A stretch of 21,331 bases of DNA, taken from the NCBI GenBank assembly GCA_007135385.1, contig SLIY01000211.1, positions 1-21,331 of the forward strand. Reading direction: 5' to 3'. The stretch is from Leptolyngbyaceae cyanobacterium CSSed165cm_216. Lineage in GTDB: Bacteria > Cyanobacteriota > Cyanobacteriia > Phormidesmidales > Phormidesmidaceae. The notes under the pieces are model-generated. The model was not told where the DNA came from and searched no databases. It was given only the letters and a program-made list of their open reading frames with translations. Positions 9,101-15,527 of the stretch are shown here, in pieces. The stretch's first letter is position 1. Each line of letters opens with the position of its first letter. The position numbers and the translations under genes were made by a program.

Positions 9101-9419
9101 CCTCGGCTTGGTCGGCCCACCAGCGCAGGGCTAAGCGGGCAGAGAGCCCCTGCAAAGGGTAGCCGTGCAGATCGGTGGGCCAGATAAATCGCTGGTGTAG
9201 CCACAGGGTGACCTGGCCCAGGGGCCAGGCAATGTGGTTACGATCATTGAGGCGGGCCAGGGGCCAGCCCTGCCAAGTTGTGTCGATGGGAGGACTGGTT
9301 GTGCCATTGGGGGCCTGATGCCAGGTGGTCTGTACGGACTGCTGACTGAGATGGCGCAAGCGGTTAAGGGTTTGGTCCAGAGCAGCATCAGCGGCTTGGG
9401 CCTGATCGGAAAGGGGCAT
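6135..9419 (-). CDS. Alpha-mannosidase-like glycoside hydrolase family 38 enzyme
   Basis: This 1094-residue protein has the GH38 architecture: an N-terminal beta region, then the catalytic domain from about 235. The zinc/active-site motif is GHAHLDLAWLWP (H244, D246), the nucleophile D356 is in LPDSFGFS, and NQFHDILPGSSI supplies H584. The C-terminal half is the beta-sandwich mannosidase domain. Such enzymes cleave alpha-mannosidic bonds, in bacteria probably in glycan turnover. No signal peptide is seen, so a cytoplasmic location is likely. Two low-complexity insertions are odd: residues about 486-516, encoded by a 16-base tandem repeat, and residues about 691-702 (GNAHPTHPTH), encoded by a palindromic repeat. 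Both keep the reading frame. The protein is slightly long for the family, consistent with these insertions. The divergent neighbour begins 44 bases away. Confidence 0.93.
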   Translation of the reverse strand: MPLSDQAQAADAALDQTLNRLRHLSQQSVQTTWHQAPNGTTSPPIDTTWQGWPLARLNDRNHIAWPLGQVTLWLHQRFIWPTDLHGYPLQGLSARLALRWWADQAEVYVNGDRVHTGDIFDCWTRLVLAEQMVPGAWVDVSLKLVSPGHDQGALVSSQLMFESRDWEAPEPSFVADELTVLATYLRQFAPHHLPRLTEAVRAIAWDRVSDRAAFDPSLAHLRTSLQDLSPWLKQRTIHCLGHAHLDLAWLWPITDTWEAAERTFQSVLALQQAFPELTFSHSSPALFDWLEQHRPQLFEAIQQQVKDGRWAIDAGLWVEPDLNLPGGEAIARQILYGQRYCATKFGQISAIAWLPDSFGFSWQLPQLLTQGGIRYFATQKLRWNDSTPFPHHLFSWQGLDSTAIPSVTLPPIGTDIEPAEMAQYAATWEASTGCQDSLWLPGVGDHGGGPTRDMLLKARRWASSPFFPTLVFSHAVPLLDDIRGEIRGWGDGGMGRWGDGETNPVPLNHPATPPLPIWSDELYLELHRGCYTSHGDQKWYNRRCEDTLFQAELWATLATIQGLRSYPRTELETAWKQVLFNQFHDILPGSSIPEVFEDANQTWQAALDTGNRLLQEALGAIAQSLPLPVPPSPEAIPVLLFNSLNWEQHQVVAMPMPDPLANVAGWQAQDHWGNPLPTQWAQDPGLPSTSVVGNAHPTHPTHLTQQSGVTVLVDVADIPSVGYRLIWLVPTATSPLPAPAPKDWVLDNSVLKATIDPTTGDIASLIHKPTGTETFSAPGNQLQAFRDQGQYWDAWNIAPDYPDHVLDRFELKQIEWIDAGPVRQTIRVVRRFRQSTFIQDYNLDYQSPILTIHTSVDWQETQVLVKAAFPLTVTAAQATYEIPFGAIQRTTTPTTPQEQAKWEVPALRWADLSQGDRGVSILTDYKHGFDASPNQLRLTLLKAPVWPDPGCDRGWQSFRYAIYPHPHNWQQAHTVRQARAFNQPIQPCFPPLTGPASATAQPTASFLSLGDNSLVLAALKLAEDNDQQLILRCYESLGDQQELAFHSPFPLETWQPVNLLEQPQPPQTETATGAIAPWQVVSLAATWQAKLETL
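7313..7347. repeat. Two 9-base repeats plus 17-base palindrome inside the mannosidase gene
   Basis: GGTGTGTAG occurs twice in tandem (7313-7330). It is followed directly by GGTGGGCATTGCCCACC (7331-7347), whose 8-base arms are exact reverse complements around one base. This resembles the GTAGGGTGGGCAATGCCCACC-type elements common between cyanobacterial genes; that resemblance is from memory. Here the element is translated in frame, as part of HPTHPTH. Confidence 0.7.
7917..7972. repeat. 16-base tandem repeat, three full copies plus a half, inside the mannosidase gene
   Basis: The unit CTCCCCATCCCCCCAT occurs at 7917-7932 and 7933-7948, then with two changes at 7949-7964, followed by a half unit. 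On the coding strand it reads as Gly/Trp/Asp-rich low complexity around GWGDGGMGRWGDGE. Three 16-base units make 48 bases, so the frame is kept; one unit more or fewer would break it. A near-identical unit lies at 16884-16899. Confidence 0.85.
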
Positions 9420-9463
9420 GGTTCCGGTATGATCGAAGCAATCTTCTCAGTGTACGCAGAGTT

Positions 9464-10615
9464 ATGGCCGCTTCGCCTCGCCGGTTTCAGAGTCAGACCC
9501 TGTCTCGCCTGGTGGCGGGGTATCGACAGTTGCTCCATGGCACTGAAAAGCTACTGCGCCATAGCCGAACCGCCCTAGTGTGGGGGGTGCAGGTGGCTGT
9601 TTACCCTTTCTATGCGGCTTTGCAGGGGGTTAGAATGGCTCACCAGCAACTCTCAGCCGCCTCCCCATGGCAACGGTGGAAAGCGCGCTTACTGGGTACG
9701 GAGGAGCCGCGATCGCTCACCTGTGATCGTCCGATTCGGGCATTACTGTTAGCGATTCAAGCAGAGCGGCAGAACAATCAAGCCTTAGGGCGATCGGTCA
9801 AAGCTGATCGGGCGTTACTTCGCCAGTCTAAGGCGGCTGCGGTTGGGTTAGCCCAGGTGCAGCGGACATTGGCCAAGCTAGGCCAACCGATCCAAGGCAT
9901 TGCTTCTGATCTAGAGACGCGACAACTGGTCCTGGTCGCCCTTGATAACCAGATTCTGGCCGTGTTGACGGCAGCACAGCAGGACCGACTACAACAGGCG
10001 ATCGCCCTACTGCTGCATGACTATGCCCGCATCAGCGCCTCTCAACCTTTAGGGCCAGCGACATCACCCTTGGGGTTACCCCTGCCCGAAGCCAAGCCAT
10101 CCCAGTGGTGGCCAGTGCAGTGGGTTTACCAATTTATCGCTTGGATGCAAACCAGTCCCCTGGCTATGGTCACAGACCTGTTTGGAGAATCCCAAGCCAT
10201 CAGGCGGATGTGGCTGGCTTCAGGAGAACAGGGATTTATTCGTTTGCCAGGGGCTGACGTTCCTGCGATCGCCCTGGCCCTGAGCGGCAAGGTTGGTTCT
10301 AGGGCGGCACTACCGATTGATCCCATCAGGCGGATTAACCCTAGCAGCCCTGGCGCTGAAGACGATAGGGCTACTGGGGCGTTATCGGCTCAAGGGGGAT
10401 GGGGGCTGACTGTCCAAGAGCTGGTCAGGCCTAACCTGAAGCGAGAGCTGGGTCATGGGGCCGTGATTGAGGCCCAAGTGACTGGGGTTAATTATGTGGA
10501 CCACCCCCTGGTCTGGGTGTTGCGCTGGCTCGATCGCGGGTTGTGCTGGCTGGAAACCCGGCTGCGGCAGGTTTGGCAGTGGCTGCGGCAGTTGTTCCGT
10601 CGATCCATGCAGTAA
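9464..10615 (+). CDS. Uncharacterised protein, probably membrane-associated
   Basis: I do not recognise a named domain in this 383-residue protein. Residues about 1-75 are basic with amphipathic stretches such as ALVWGVQVAVYPFYAAL. Residues about 90-185 look helical, with many Gln, Ala and Leu, and could form a coiled coil or helical bundle. The middle (about 205-330) contains WWPVQWVYQFIAWMQTSP and a Pro/Gly/Ser-rich part. The last 35 residues are very rich in Trp, Arg and Leu (WVLRWLDRGLCWLETRL), suggesting an amphipathic membrane-binding helix. No signal peptide is evident. A TATGAT hexamer at 9428-9433 may be its -10 box. The gene is divergent from the mannosidase across only 44 bases, so the two promoters must overlap. 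It is probably a conserved cyanobacterial protein of unknown function. Confidence 0.75.
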   Translation: MAASPRRFQSQTLSRLVAGYRQLLHGTEKLLRHSRTALVWGVQVAVYPFYAALQGVRMAHQQLSAASPWQRWKARLLGTEEPRSLTCDRPIRALLLAIQAERQNNQALGRSVKADRALLRQSKAAAVGLAQVQRTLAKLGQPIQGIASDLETRQLVLVALDNQILAVLTAAQQDRLQQAIALLLHDYARISASQPLGPATSPLGLPLPEAKPSQWWPVQWVYQFIAWMQTSPLAMVTDLFGESQAIRRMWLASGEQGFIRLPGADVPAIALALSGKVGSRAALPIDPIRRINPSSPGAEDDRATGALSAQGGWGLTVQELVRPNLKRELGHGAVIEAQVTGVNYVDHPLVWVLRWLDRGLCWLETRLRQVWQWLRQLFRRSMQ

Positions 10616-10812
10616 TGCACCTCACCAGCGACACCCTGACCGCTCTCGACACTCAGCGTTTGCGGCTTTGTTGCCTGGTAAAGGGCTTGGGCGACAGCGT
10701 TGCATAGTTCATAAGGCTTAGCAAAAGGCGATCCGGCTGACTTTGAGCGGGAGTTTGCCATACTAGAGCTACCGCTTAACTTGCTGTTCAGGCGTTGTAA
10801 GGTTGGCTCGCT

Positions 10813-11364
10813 ATGACCGTCACTACCTACAAATGGACCCTTGACCGTTACCACCAAGCAATCGACGCGGGCTTGTTTGATGACCAGCCCGTCGAGCTAC
10901 TGCGGGGAGATCTGATCGCCATGCCACCCGAGCGCGAGCCTCATGCCTACTACAACAGCGAAGTCGGTGATTACCTGCGGGGCTTGCTGGGTAGTCGGGC
11001 TAAAGTGCGAGAAGCCCATCCCATTACCCTCGCTGACGATTCCGAACCCATCCCCGATTTAGCCATTGTGCAACCTTTGGGGCGGGTGTATCTAGAGCAT
11101 CATCCCTACCCTGGTGATATCTACTGGCTGATTGAATTTTCTAACGCCACCCTCTCCAAGGATTTGAACGAGAAAAGAGTCGCCTATGCCGAATCCGGCA
11201 TTACAGAATATTGGGTGGTGAACTTAAAAAATCAGCAGCTCCATGTCTTCAAAGACTTACAGGACGGACACTATACCACTGAAGACATTCTGACCGGGGG
11301 CACTGTTTCCCCCCTCGCCTTTCAGGATGTATTCATCCAGGTAAAACGACTGATCACCCCCTGA
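10813..11364 (+). CDS. Uma2-family (DUF820) PD-(D/E)XK nuclease-fold protein
   Basis: The 183-residue protein has the usual length and order of motifs of the Uma2 family, which is greatly expanded in cyanobacteria. VELLRGDLIAM (27-37) is the entry motif. EPIPDLAIV (78-86) gives the first acidic residue, D82. WLIEFSNATLSKDLNEK (105-121) supplies E108, D117 and K121, matching the E-x-S...D...K pattern of the PD-(D/E)XK core. YAESGITEYWVVN follows. The active-site residues look intact. The biological role of these proteins is unsettled: a nuclease fold is predicted, and many copies are found near mobile or defence genes. Here it sits 18 bases upstream of a broken type I restriction gene. The short frame just before it (10615-10707, 30 codons, ATG overlapping the preceding stop) is not convincing as a gene. 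Confidence 0.9.
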   Translation: MTVTTYKWTLDRYHQAIDAGLFDDQPVELLRGDLIAMPPEREPHAYYNSEVGDYLRGLLGSRAKVREAHPITLADDSEPIPDLAIVQPLGRVYLEHHPYPGDIYWLIEFSNATLSKDLNEKRVAYAESGITEYWVVNLKNQQLHVFKDLQDGHYTTEDILTGGTVSPLAFQDVFIQVKRLITP

Positions 11365-11382
11365 CGCACTCAAGCTGCTGCT

Positions 11383-11639
11383 ATGGTTAGCCAAACCAAG
11401 GAACAAGTACTCGAAACCTGCATTGAAACCACGTTGGTGGAGGGTGCCTGCTACGAAAAAGGCGAACCGGCTGACTTGGACCCAGAAGTTGCCATCGACT
11501 GCGATTTGAAACCATCCGCGCCTCGCTCAAAGCTGCCAACGCTCCATTTGCTCCAATCGCCGCATTTTCTGGCAAAAAGACCAGTACGATCGAGCACGAC
11601 GGGGAACCATTAGCCTGCCCTCAGCGACTGTATGGGTAG
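11383..11639 (+). pseudogene. Remnant of a type I restriction R subunit (HsdR-like)
   Basis: The frame opening at the ATG 11383 begins MVSQTKEQVLETCIETTLVEG and continues YEKGEPADLDPEVAIDCDL. This resembles the N-terminus of HsdR-type proteins (ExxLExCIExxL, then an acidic FNPEFALD-like stretch). After about 45 codons the similarity ends. In another frame the DNA then reads RFETIRASLKAANAPFAPIAAF and SGKKTSTIEHDGEPLACPQRLYG, ending at TAG 11637-11639. That part looks like an internal HsdR segment. A full HsdR has roughly 1000 residues, so almost everything is deleted and the pieces are out of frame with each other. It is a dead gene. The family assignment rests on motif memory and is moderate. 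Confidence 0.6.
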
Positions 11640-11702
11640 GAGCAACGGGGGGTTCCCTGGGTTTGCCCTACTAGCAGCGTAAGATTGGGGATCGTTTGAC
11701 GA

Positions 11703-11746
11703 TATGATAAACACTATTCGTACCTATGCTGGCTAGCAGTTCGGAG
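11703..11746 (+). promoter_or_regulatory. Probable psbI promoter and ribosome binding site
   Basis: TATGAT at 11703-11708 is a near-consensus -10 box. It has no matching -35 at 17 bases, although TTGACG (11696-11701) directly precedes it. GGAG at 11743-11746 lies 8 bases before the psbI ATG and is a good Shine-Dalgarno sequence, fixing that start. Confidence 0.4.
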
Positions 11747-11754
11747 ACTTTACT

Positions 11755-11871
11755 ATGCTGACTCTCAAAATTGTGGTTTACCTGGTGGTAACCTTCTTTG
11801 TGGCCCTGTTTATTTTTGGGTTTCTTAACGGTGACCCCTCGCGTAACCCTGGGCGGCAAGATATGGACTAG
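11755..11871 (+). CDS. psbI: Photosystem II reaction centre protein I (PsbI)
   Basis: The gene encodes 38 residues, starting MLTLKIVVYLVVTFFVALF, continuing IFGFLNGDP and ending SRNPGRQDMD. Length, the single transmembrane helix (about 4-24) and the conserved tail F-x-N-D/G-P-x-RNPGR-x-D all match PsbI. PsbI is a small thylakoid subunit of the photosystem II core that lies next to D1 and helps stabilise and assemble dimers. GGAG lies 8 bases before the ATG. The TAG stop at 11869-11871 is followed 38 bases later by a strong terminator, so it is probably transcribed alone. The gene falls below the usual size cutoff for ORF calling and is easily missed. Confidence 0.97.
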   Translation: MLTLKIVVYLVVTFFVALFIFGFLNGDPSRNPGRQDMD

Positions 11872-11909
11872 GCAATTGCGGTGGCAATTCGCTCTGCATC
11901 CATAGCCTT

Positions 11910-11937
11910 AAAGCCCGCTTGTCGGGCTTTGTTTTTT
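11910..11937 (+). terminator. Intrinsic terminator after psbI
   Basis: AAAGCCCG (11910-11917) pairs with CGGGCTTT (11923-11930) over 8 bp around a 5-base loop, followed by GTTTTTTG. This is a textbook Rho-independent terminator for psbI. The next gene starts only 20 bases further on. Confidence 0.85.
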
Positions 11938-11956
11938 GTGGTCAACTCCCTGATCT

Positions 11957-14086
11957 ATGCCTTTGTTGCCTACCCCGCCGGAACTTCCCCCAGTCGTTCA
12001 AGTCACGGAGGTCTACCGCGATGGGTCAGCGCATGGCGTCGCCCCTCAACCATTTACTGTCGATGAACAGCATTGGCAGCAAGGGGATGTGACGGGGCGT
12101 ACCTATTCTCTCCTCAACCCGACTCCAGAGGGTGACGCTGTTGCCCCTAGCCTAACCCAGGAGGGGACCGACCCCCCTAATGTCAGTCCAGAAGCCCCAG
12201 AGGCGCTACCCCTAGATGCTGAGGAGGAAGCTCTGCCCCTAGAGGTGGAAGCCGTGTCTGAATTACTGCTGCGAGCCGATCGCCAGGTTTACGATCCTGA
12301 CCAACAGATTGTGATTGCCACGGGCAACGTACTGGTGCAGTTTGGTAATGCCCAGGTTTTAGCAGAACGATTGTGGATTAATTTAATCGATCGCTACGCC
12401 CGGGCCGAAGGCAATGTCTTCTTTAGCCGTAATGACCAGGTGATCGAAGGGGATGTTGTGACCTATAACCTGCTCCAGGGGGCAGGCACCATCCACAATG
12501 CCCGAGGAGAATTGAGGTTGTCCACCCTGGCAGAGGATTTTGCTACCACCTTCCCTAACGATCTGGTGTCTGGTACGGTGCCTGTTGATCCGCAACGGCC
12601 GACGCCAGGCTCGATTTCTGGGGTGACGAGTCCTGGGGGCGTCGGGTTTGTCACTGATCCAGACCAGGATTTATTTGGGGCCGAAGGGGGTACCGTACGG
12701 CGGTTGCGGTTTGAAAGTGAACGCGTTCGCTTCGATGCCAGCGGCTGGTATGCAGATAATCTCCGCTTGACCAATGATCCATTTTCGCCGCCAGAGCTAG
12801 AGTGGCGCAGCAACCGGGTTAGCCTTGTGCCCCTAAATGCAGACGAAAATGAACTAGTGGCGGAAAACCCTAGGGTGGTGTTTGATCAAGGGTTGAGCAT
12901 CCCCCTTTGGCGTGGTCGATTTATTTTGCAACGGGGAGAACTGCCCCCCGATGCTTTTAACCCGCTGCCCACTGGCATTGGGATTGATGGACGCGATCGC
13001 GGTGGGCTATTCATTGAGCGGGAATTTTCGTTACCTGGCACTGGGCCTTTACAGTTTACTGTAGCCCCTCAGGTGTATCTTTCTCGCTGGTTGGATGAGT
13101 CTGACTTTAACTTGACTAATCCTGCTAACTTTGGTGTGGTGGCCCGGCTGAATGGGCTATTGGGGCCAAGAACCTCGGTCAGAGGATTCTTTGGCTTGTC
13201 AGGGCTCGACCTGGCTAATTTTGATGACCGCCTGCGGGCCAGCTTCCGCACTCAACAGTTGATTGGTACCCATCGTCTGAGTCTGGAATATAGCTATCGC
13301 GATCGCCTGTTTAATGGCTCCTTGGGATTCCAGGACGTGCAAAACAGCGTTGGTCTGCTATTCGAGTCCCCTAACATTACCCTTGGTGATACTCAAATTA
13401 ACCTGCGCTATCAACTATCCGGCCAGTATGTGACCGCTAATAGCGATCAACCTGATCTGATCGGTGCCGGGGGCTCTATCGGTCTGGCTAGTTTGTTTCG
13501 ATTTCAGGGGGCGGTTGATCTGGGCCGGAGCTTTCTGCTGTGGCAGGGACAACCCTTACCCAGTACCCCTACCGAAGGGCTACGTTATTCTCCCAGGCCC
13601 CTAACCCCTTCCCTCCGACTGTCTGCTGGTCTGAGGGGAGTAGCTACTTACTACACCAGTGACGACCTGCAAGAGACCCTAGAAGCCAGGGTATCGCTAT
13701 CGGGTCAAGTCGGGCATCTACAGCGGAATACCTTTGACTACACGGCTTTCAATATCGGCTTTTCTAAAAGTATTATTGCGGGTGACACATCCCCATTTCT
13801 GTTTGATCGAATTGTTGATCAAAATGTCTTGTCTGGGGGAATTGTGCAGCAGATTTATGGCCCATTTTTAGCGGGTTTTCAAACCTCCATTAATGTCGAT
13901 AATGGACGAGTGATTGATACAAACTGGCTGTTTGAATATCGACGTCGAGCCTATGGGGTGCAATTGCGCTATAGCCCTCAGCAAAACACTGGTTTTATTG
14001 GTTTCCGAATTAGCGACTTTAACTGGACGGGGCGGACAGCCCCCTTTGATGGCCCCTTCGATGCTGGTGATGCCGTGGTGCAGTAG
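11957..14086 (+). CDS. DUF3769 protein, cyanobacterial LptD/OstA-like outer-membrane protein
   Basis: The 709-residue protein has a Pro/acidic-rich N-terminal segment (about 1-95). An LptA/OstA-like beta-jellyroll follows at about 97-180: LLLRADRQVYDPDQQIVIA, TGNVLVQFGNAQVLAERLWI, YARAEGNVFFSRNDQVIEGD. The long remainder is a beta-barrel with strands such as LSLEYSYRDRLFNGSLGF and YGVQLRYSPQQNTGFIGFRI. This matches cyanobacterial DUF3769 proteins, regarded as counterparts of LptD, which inserts lipopolysaccharide into the outer leaflet. No typical signal peptide is present at this start. A TGA at 11951-11953 lies in frame two codons upstream, so the gene cannot begin earlier. It starts 20 bases after the psbI terminator, leaving little room for its own promoter. 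Confidence 0.85.
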   Translation: MPLLPTPPELPPVVQVTEVYRDGSAHGVAPQPFTVDEQHWQQGDVTGRTYSLLNPTPEGDAVAPSLTQEGTDPPNVSPEAPEALPLDAEEEALPLEVEAVSELLLRADRQVYDPDQQIVIATGNVLVQFGNAQVLAERLWINLIDRYARAEGNVFFSRNDQVIEGDVVTYNLLQGAGTIHNARGELRLSTLAEDFATTFPNDLVSGTVPVDPQRPTPGSISGVTSPGGVGFVTDPDQDLFGAEGGTVRRLRFESERVRFDASGWYADNLRLTNDPFSPPELEWRSNRVSLVPLNADENELVAENPRVVFDQGLSIPLWRGRFILQRGELPPDAFNPLPTGIGIDGRDRGGLFIEREFSLPGTGPLQFTVAPQVYLSRWLDESDFNLTNPANFGVVARLNGLLGPRTSVRGFFGLSGLDLANFDDRLRASFRTQQLIGTHRLSLEYSYRDRLFNGSLGFQDVQNSVGLLFESPNITLGDTQINLRYQLSGQYVTANSDQPDLIGAGGSIGLASLFRFQGAVDLGRSFLLWQGQPLPSTPTEGLRYSPRPLTPSLRLSAGLRGVATYYTSDDLQETLEARVSLSGQVGHLQRNTFDYTAFNIGFSKSIIAGDTSPFLFDRIVDQNVLSGGIVQQIYGPFLAGFQTSINVDNGRVIDTNWLFEYRRRAYGVQLRYSPQQNTGFIGFRISDFNWTGRTAPFDGPFDAGDAVVQ

Positions 14087-14249
14087 TGTCAGCGTTGGTC
14101 TGCTCAGGTCGGGGCTGCAACCATAATCGTAATGATCCTTACGGATGGCACCGCTATTCCTGTCGTAGGATTAAACTGGAAAGCAAACTGCCCCATTTTC
14201 TGGTTAATGTCTTTTTCTGGCTAGTGTAGGTTGCAAAACCCAGTATGTT

Positions 14250-14933
14250 ATGACGAATCCCACCCAATCTCCAGATGTGGCTCACTTCTATCAACTGCTG
14301 AGTGACTTTAGCTTTGATACTGAGACCTACCCAGCTGAAGCGATGATTGCAGCTTGGCTGCAACAATACGAAGCCATCTGGATTAGCCATGCCATTACTG
14401 AGGCGCTCTATCAGGGGCGGTACAAGCTGATTTCTGTTGATCAGATCTTGCAGTTGTGGCAACGGCGGGGGCATCCTATCCGCCACTTTAATCGAGAATT
14501 TGAGTCAATTATTCTAGGGCAAACTCTGTTAAGCCCTTCTGGTTATGGAGAAACGCCTCCGCTGCAGGCACAGATACCCAAGCCTGAAGCTCCAGGGGGG
14601 GTATCTCCGCCAGCTGTGGAACCGTCGCTATCTGGCATGGATGGGTCGCTGCGGGGGGAGCAGGTGACGTCCCAGGCTGATGTATCCGCGGGTGATGTAG
14701 CCGATAATGTCATCGATCAGGGGCGTGAAGAAAGTCATGGGGCTCTGGATCAGACTGACGTCATGGCTAAGGTGGTCTCGACAGATGCCACAGTGCCTAA
14801 ATTTCGCCCGTTGAGTTCTGATTCGTCTGCGTGGATGCAGACTGAAGTGATTCAGCCATTCGTTCCTGCTTCGGAGTCGTCAGGGTTACATCAGCGGCTG
14901 AAGGCTGTAGTGCAGGGTGGCCTGCGGTCTTAG
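14250..14933 (+). CDS. Uncharacterised protein with conserved N-terminal domain and disordered tail
   Basis: The protein is 227 residues long. Residues 1-95 look like a compact helical domain: FYQLLSDFSFDTETYPAEAM, AWLQQYEAIWISHAITEALY, QGRYKLISVDQILQLWQRRG, HFNREFESIILG. The 'QGRYKLISVDQIL.LW' stretch is of a type I associate with conserved cyanobacterial hypothetical proteins. The rest (about 98-227) is Ser, Pro, Gly, Asp and Val-rich and probably unstructured, ending in a short basic LHQRLKAVVQGGL segment. No signal peptide or membrane helix is seen. It follows the DUF3769 gene by 163 bases in the same direction, a gap in which I see no clear terminator. I cannot assign a function. Confidence 0.75.
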   Translation: MTNPTQSPDVAHFYQLLSDFSFDTETYPAEAMIAAWLQQYEAIWISHAITEALYQGRYKLISVDQILQLWQRRGHPIRHFNREFESIILGQTLLSPSGYGETPPLQAQIPKPEAPGGVSPPAVEPSLSGMDGSLRGEQVTSQADVSAGDVADNVIDQGREESHGALDQTDVMAKVVSTDATVPKFRPLSSDSSAWMQTEVIQPFVPASESSGLHQRLKAVVQGGLRS

Positions 14934-14963
14934 GACATCATCGTTGCGATCGGTAACAACTGC

Positions 14964-14992
14964 TTGAGCCCGGGAAAGATTGCGGCTATGAT
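14964..14992 (+). promoter_or_regulatory. Strong sigma70-type promoter candidate
   Basis: TTGAGC (14964-14969) and TATGAT (14987-14992) are separated by exactly 17 bases. Transcription would start near 14999, leaving a leader of roughly 18 bases before the ATG at 15017. This is the clearest promoter pattern in the window. Confidence 0.65.
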
Positions 14993-15016
14993 GACTATAG
15001 TACGCATGACCTAAAA

Positions 15017-15508
15017 ATGGTTCAATATACGTTAGCTCAAAGCCCCGATGTGGTGCTGACCGTGTCAGGCAAAGATTCTAAGAAAGCCCGTGAGCAGGCT
15101 ATGGATCAACTGATCGCCATGCTGGATGAAGGGCAATTAGCCACATCTCTGGCTGATGGCTTTAGTGGGGACCAGTTGGTGGAAGTGCAGCCCCTGCCCC
15201 CTTCAGCGACGGTGCAGCAGCAGGAAGATGCGGTCGTGCAGGCGATTCAAGTCCTGAATCAGCTCGCTACCCTGAAGCTGAAGGTGCAAACCTCCCGTGC
15301 GGAGGCCCTGCGGGTGCGATCGCTGGTGGATTTGCTGTTTACCGACGAGCCGATCAGTGACGATGAACTGGCTGACTTGAAGGATGGCTTTAAGGTCCTG
15401 AAGTCGTTTGCCCAGAGTAATTTTCGCTTTCGAGCAGCGAGAGACCAGGCAGAATCAGCTCGCCAGGTGCTAGATCAAGCCCTGGGGGAATCAGGGGGAG
15501 AGGGTTGA
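15017..15508 (+). CDS. Uncharacterised small acidic/helical protein
   Basis: In this 163-residue protein, residues 1-65 form a beta/alpha segment starting MVQYTLAQSPDVVLTVSGKD, with SKKAREQAMDQLIAMLDEG and VEVQPLPPS. Residues about 68-160 are a long helical region with regular hydrophobic spacing (VVQAIQVLNQLATLKLKVQT and FKVLKSFAQSNFRFRAARDQ), likely a helical hairpin or coiled coil. No signal peptide, membrane helix or catalytic motif is visible, so it is probably a soluble cytoplasmic protein. I believe it is a conserved cyanobacterial hypothetical but cannot name it. It has its own strong promoter and ends 19 bases before the end of the convergent proA. Confidence 0.75.
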   Translation: MVQYTLAQSPDVVLTVSGKDSKKAREQAMDQLIAMLDEGQLATSLADGFSGDQLVEVQPLPPSATVQQQEDAVVQAIQVLNQLATLKLKVQTSRAEALRVRSLVDLLFTDEPISDDELADLKDGFKVLKSFAQSNFRFRAARDQAESARQVLDQALGESGGEG

Positions 15509-15527
15509 AGGTGCTCCGCATGCCCAC

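Noticed and set aside
9131..9578. Open frames on both strands across the divergent region (114 and 135 codons)
   Set aside because: They overlap the well-supported starts of the mannosidase and the 9464 gene in other frames and have no protein-like features.
10615..10707. A 30-codon frame whose ATG overlaps the stop of the preceding gene
   Set aside because: The stop-start overlap suggests coupling, but the peptide is short and featureless and has no Shine-Dalgarno sequence of its own.
10492..10857. A 121-codon minus-strand frame across the gap before the Uma2 gene
   Set aside because: It overlaps the ends of two plausible plus-strand genes, has no start signal and no recognised motif. A short stretch looks protein-like but is not enough.
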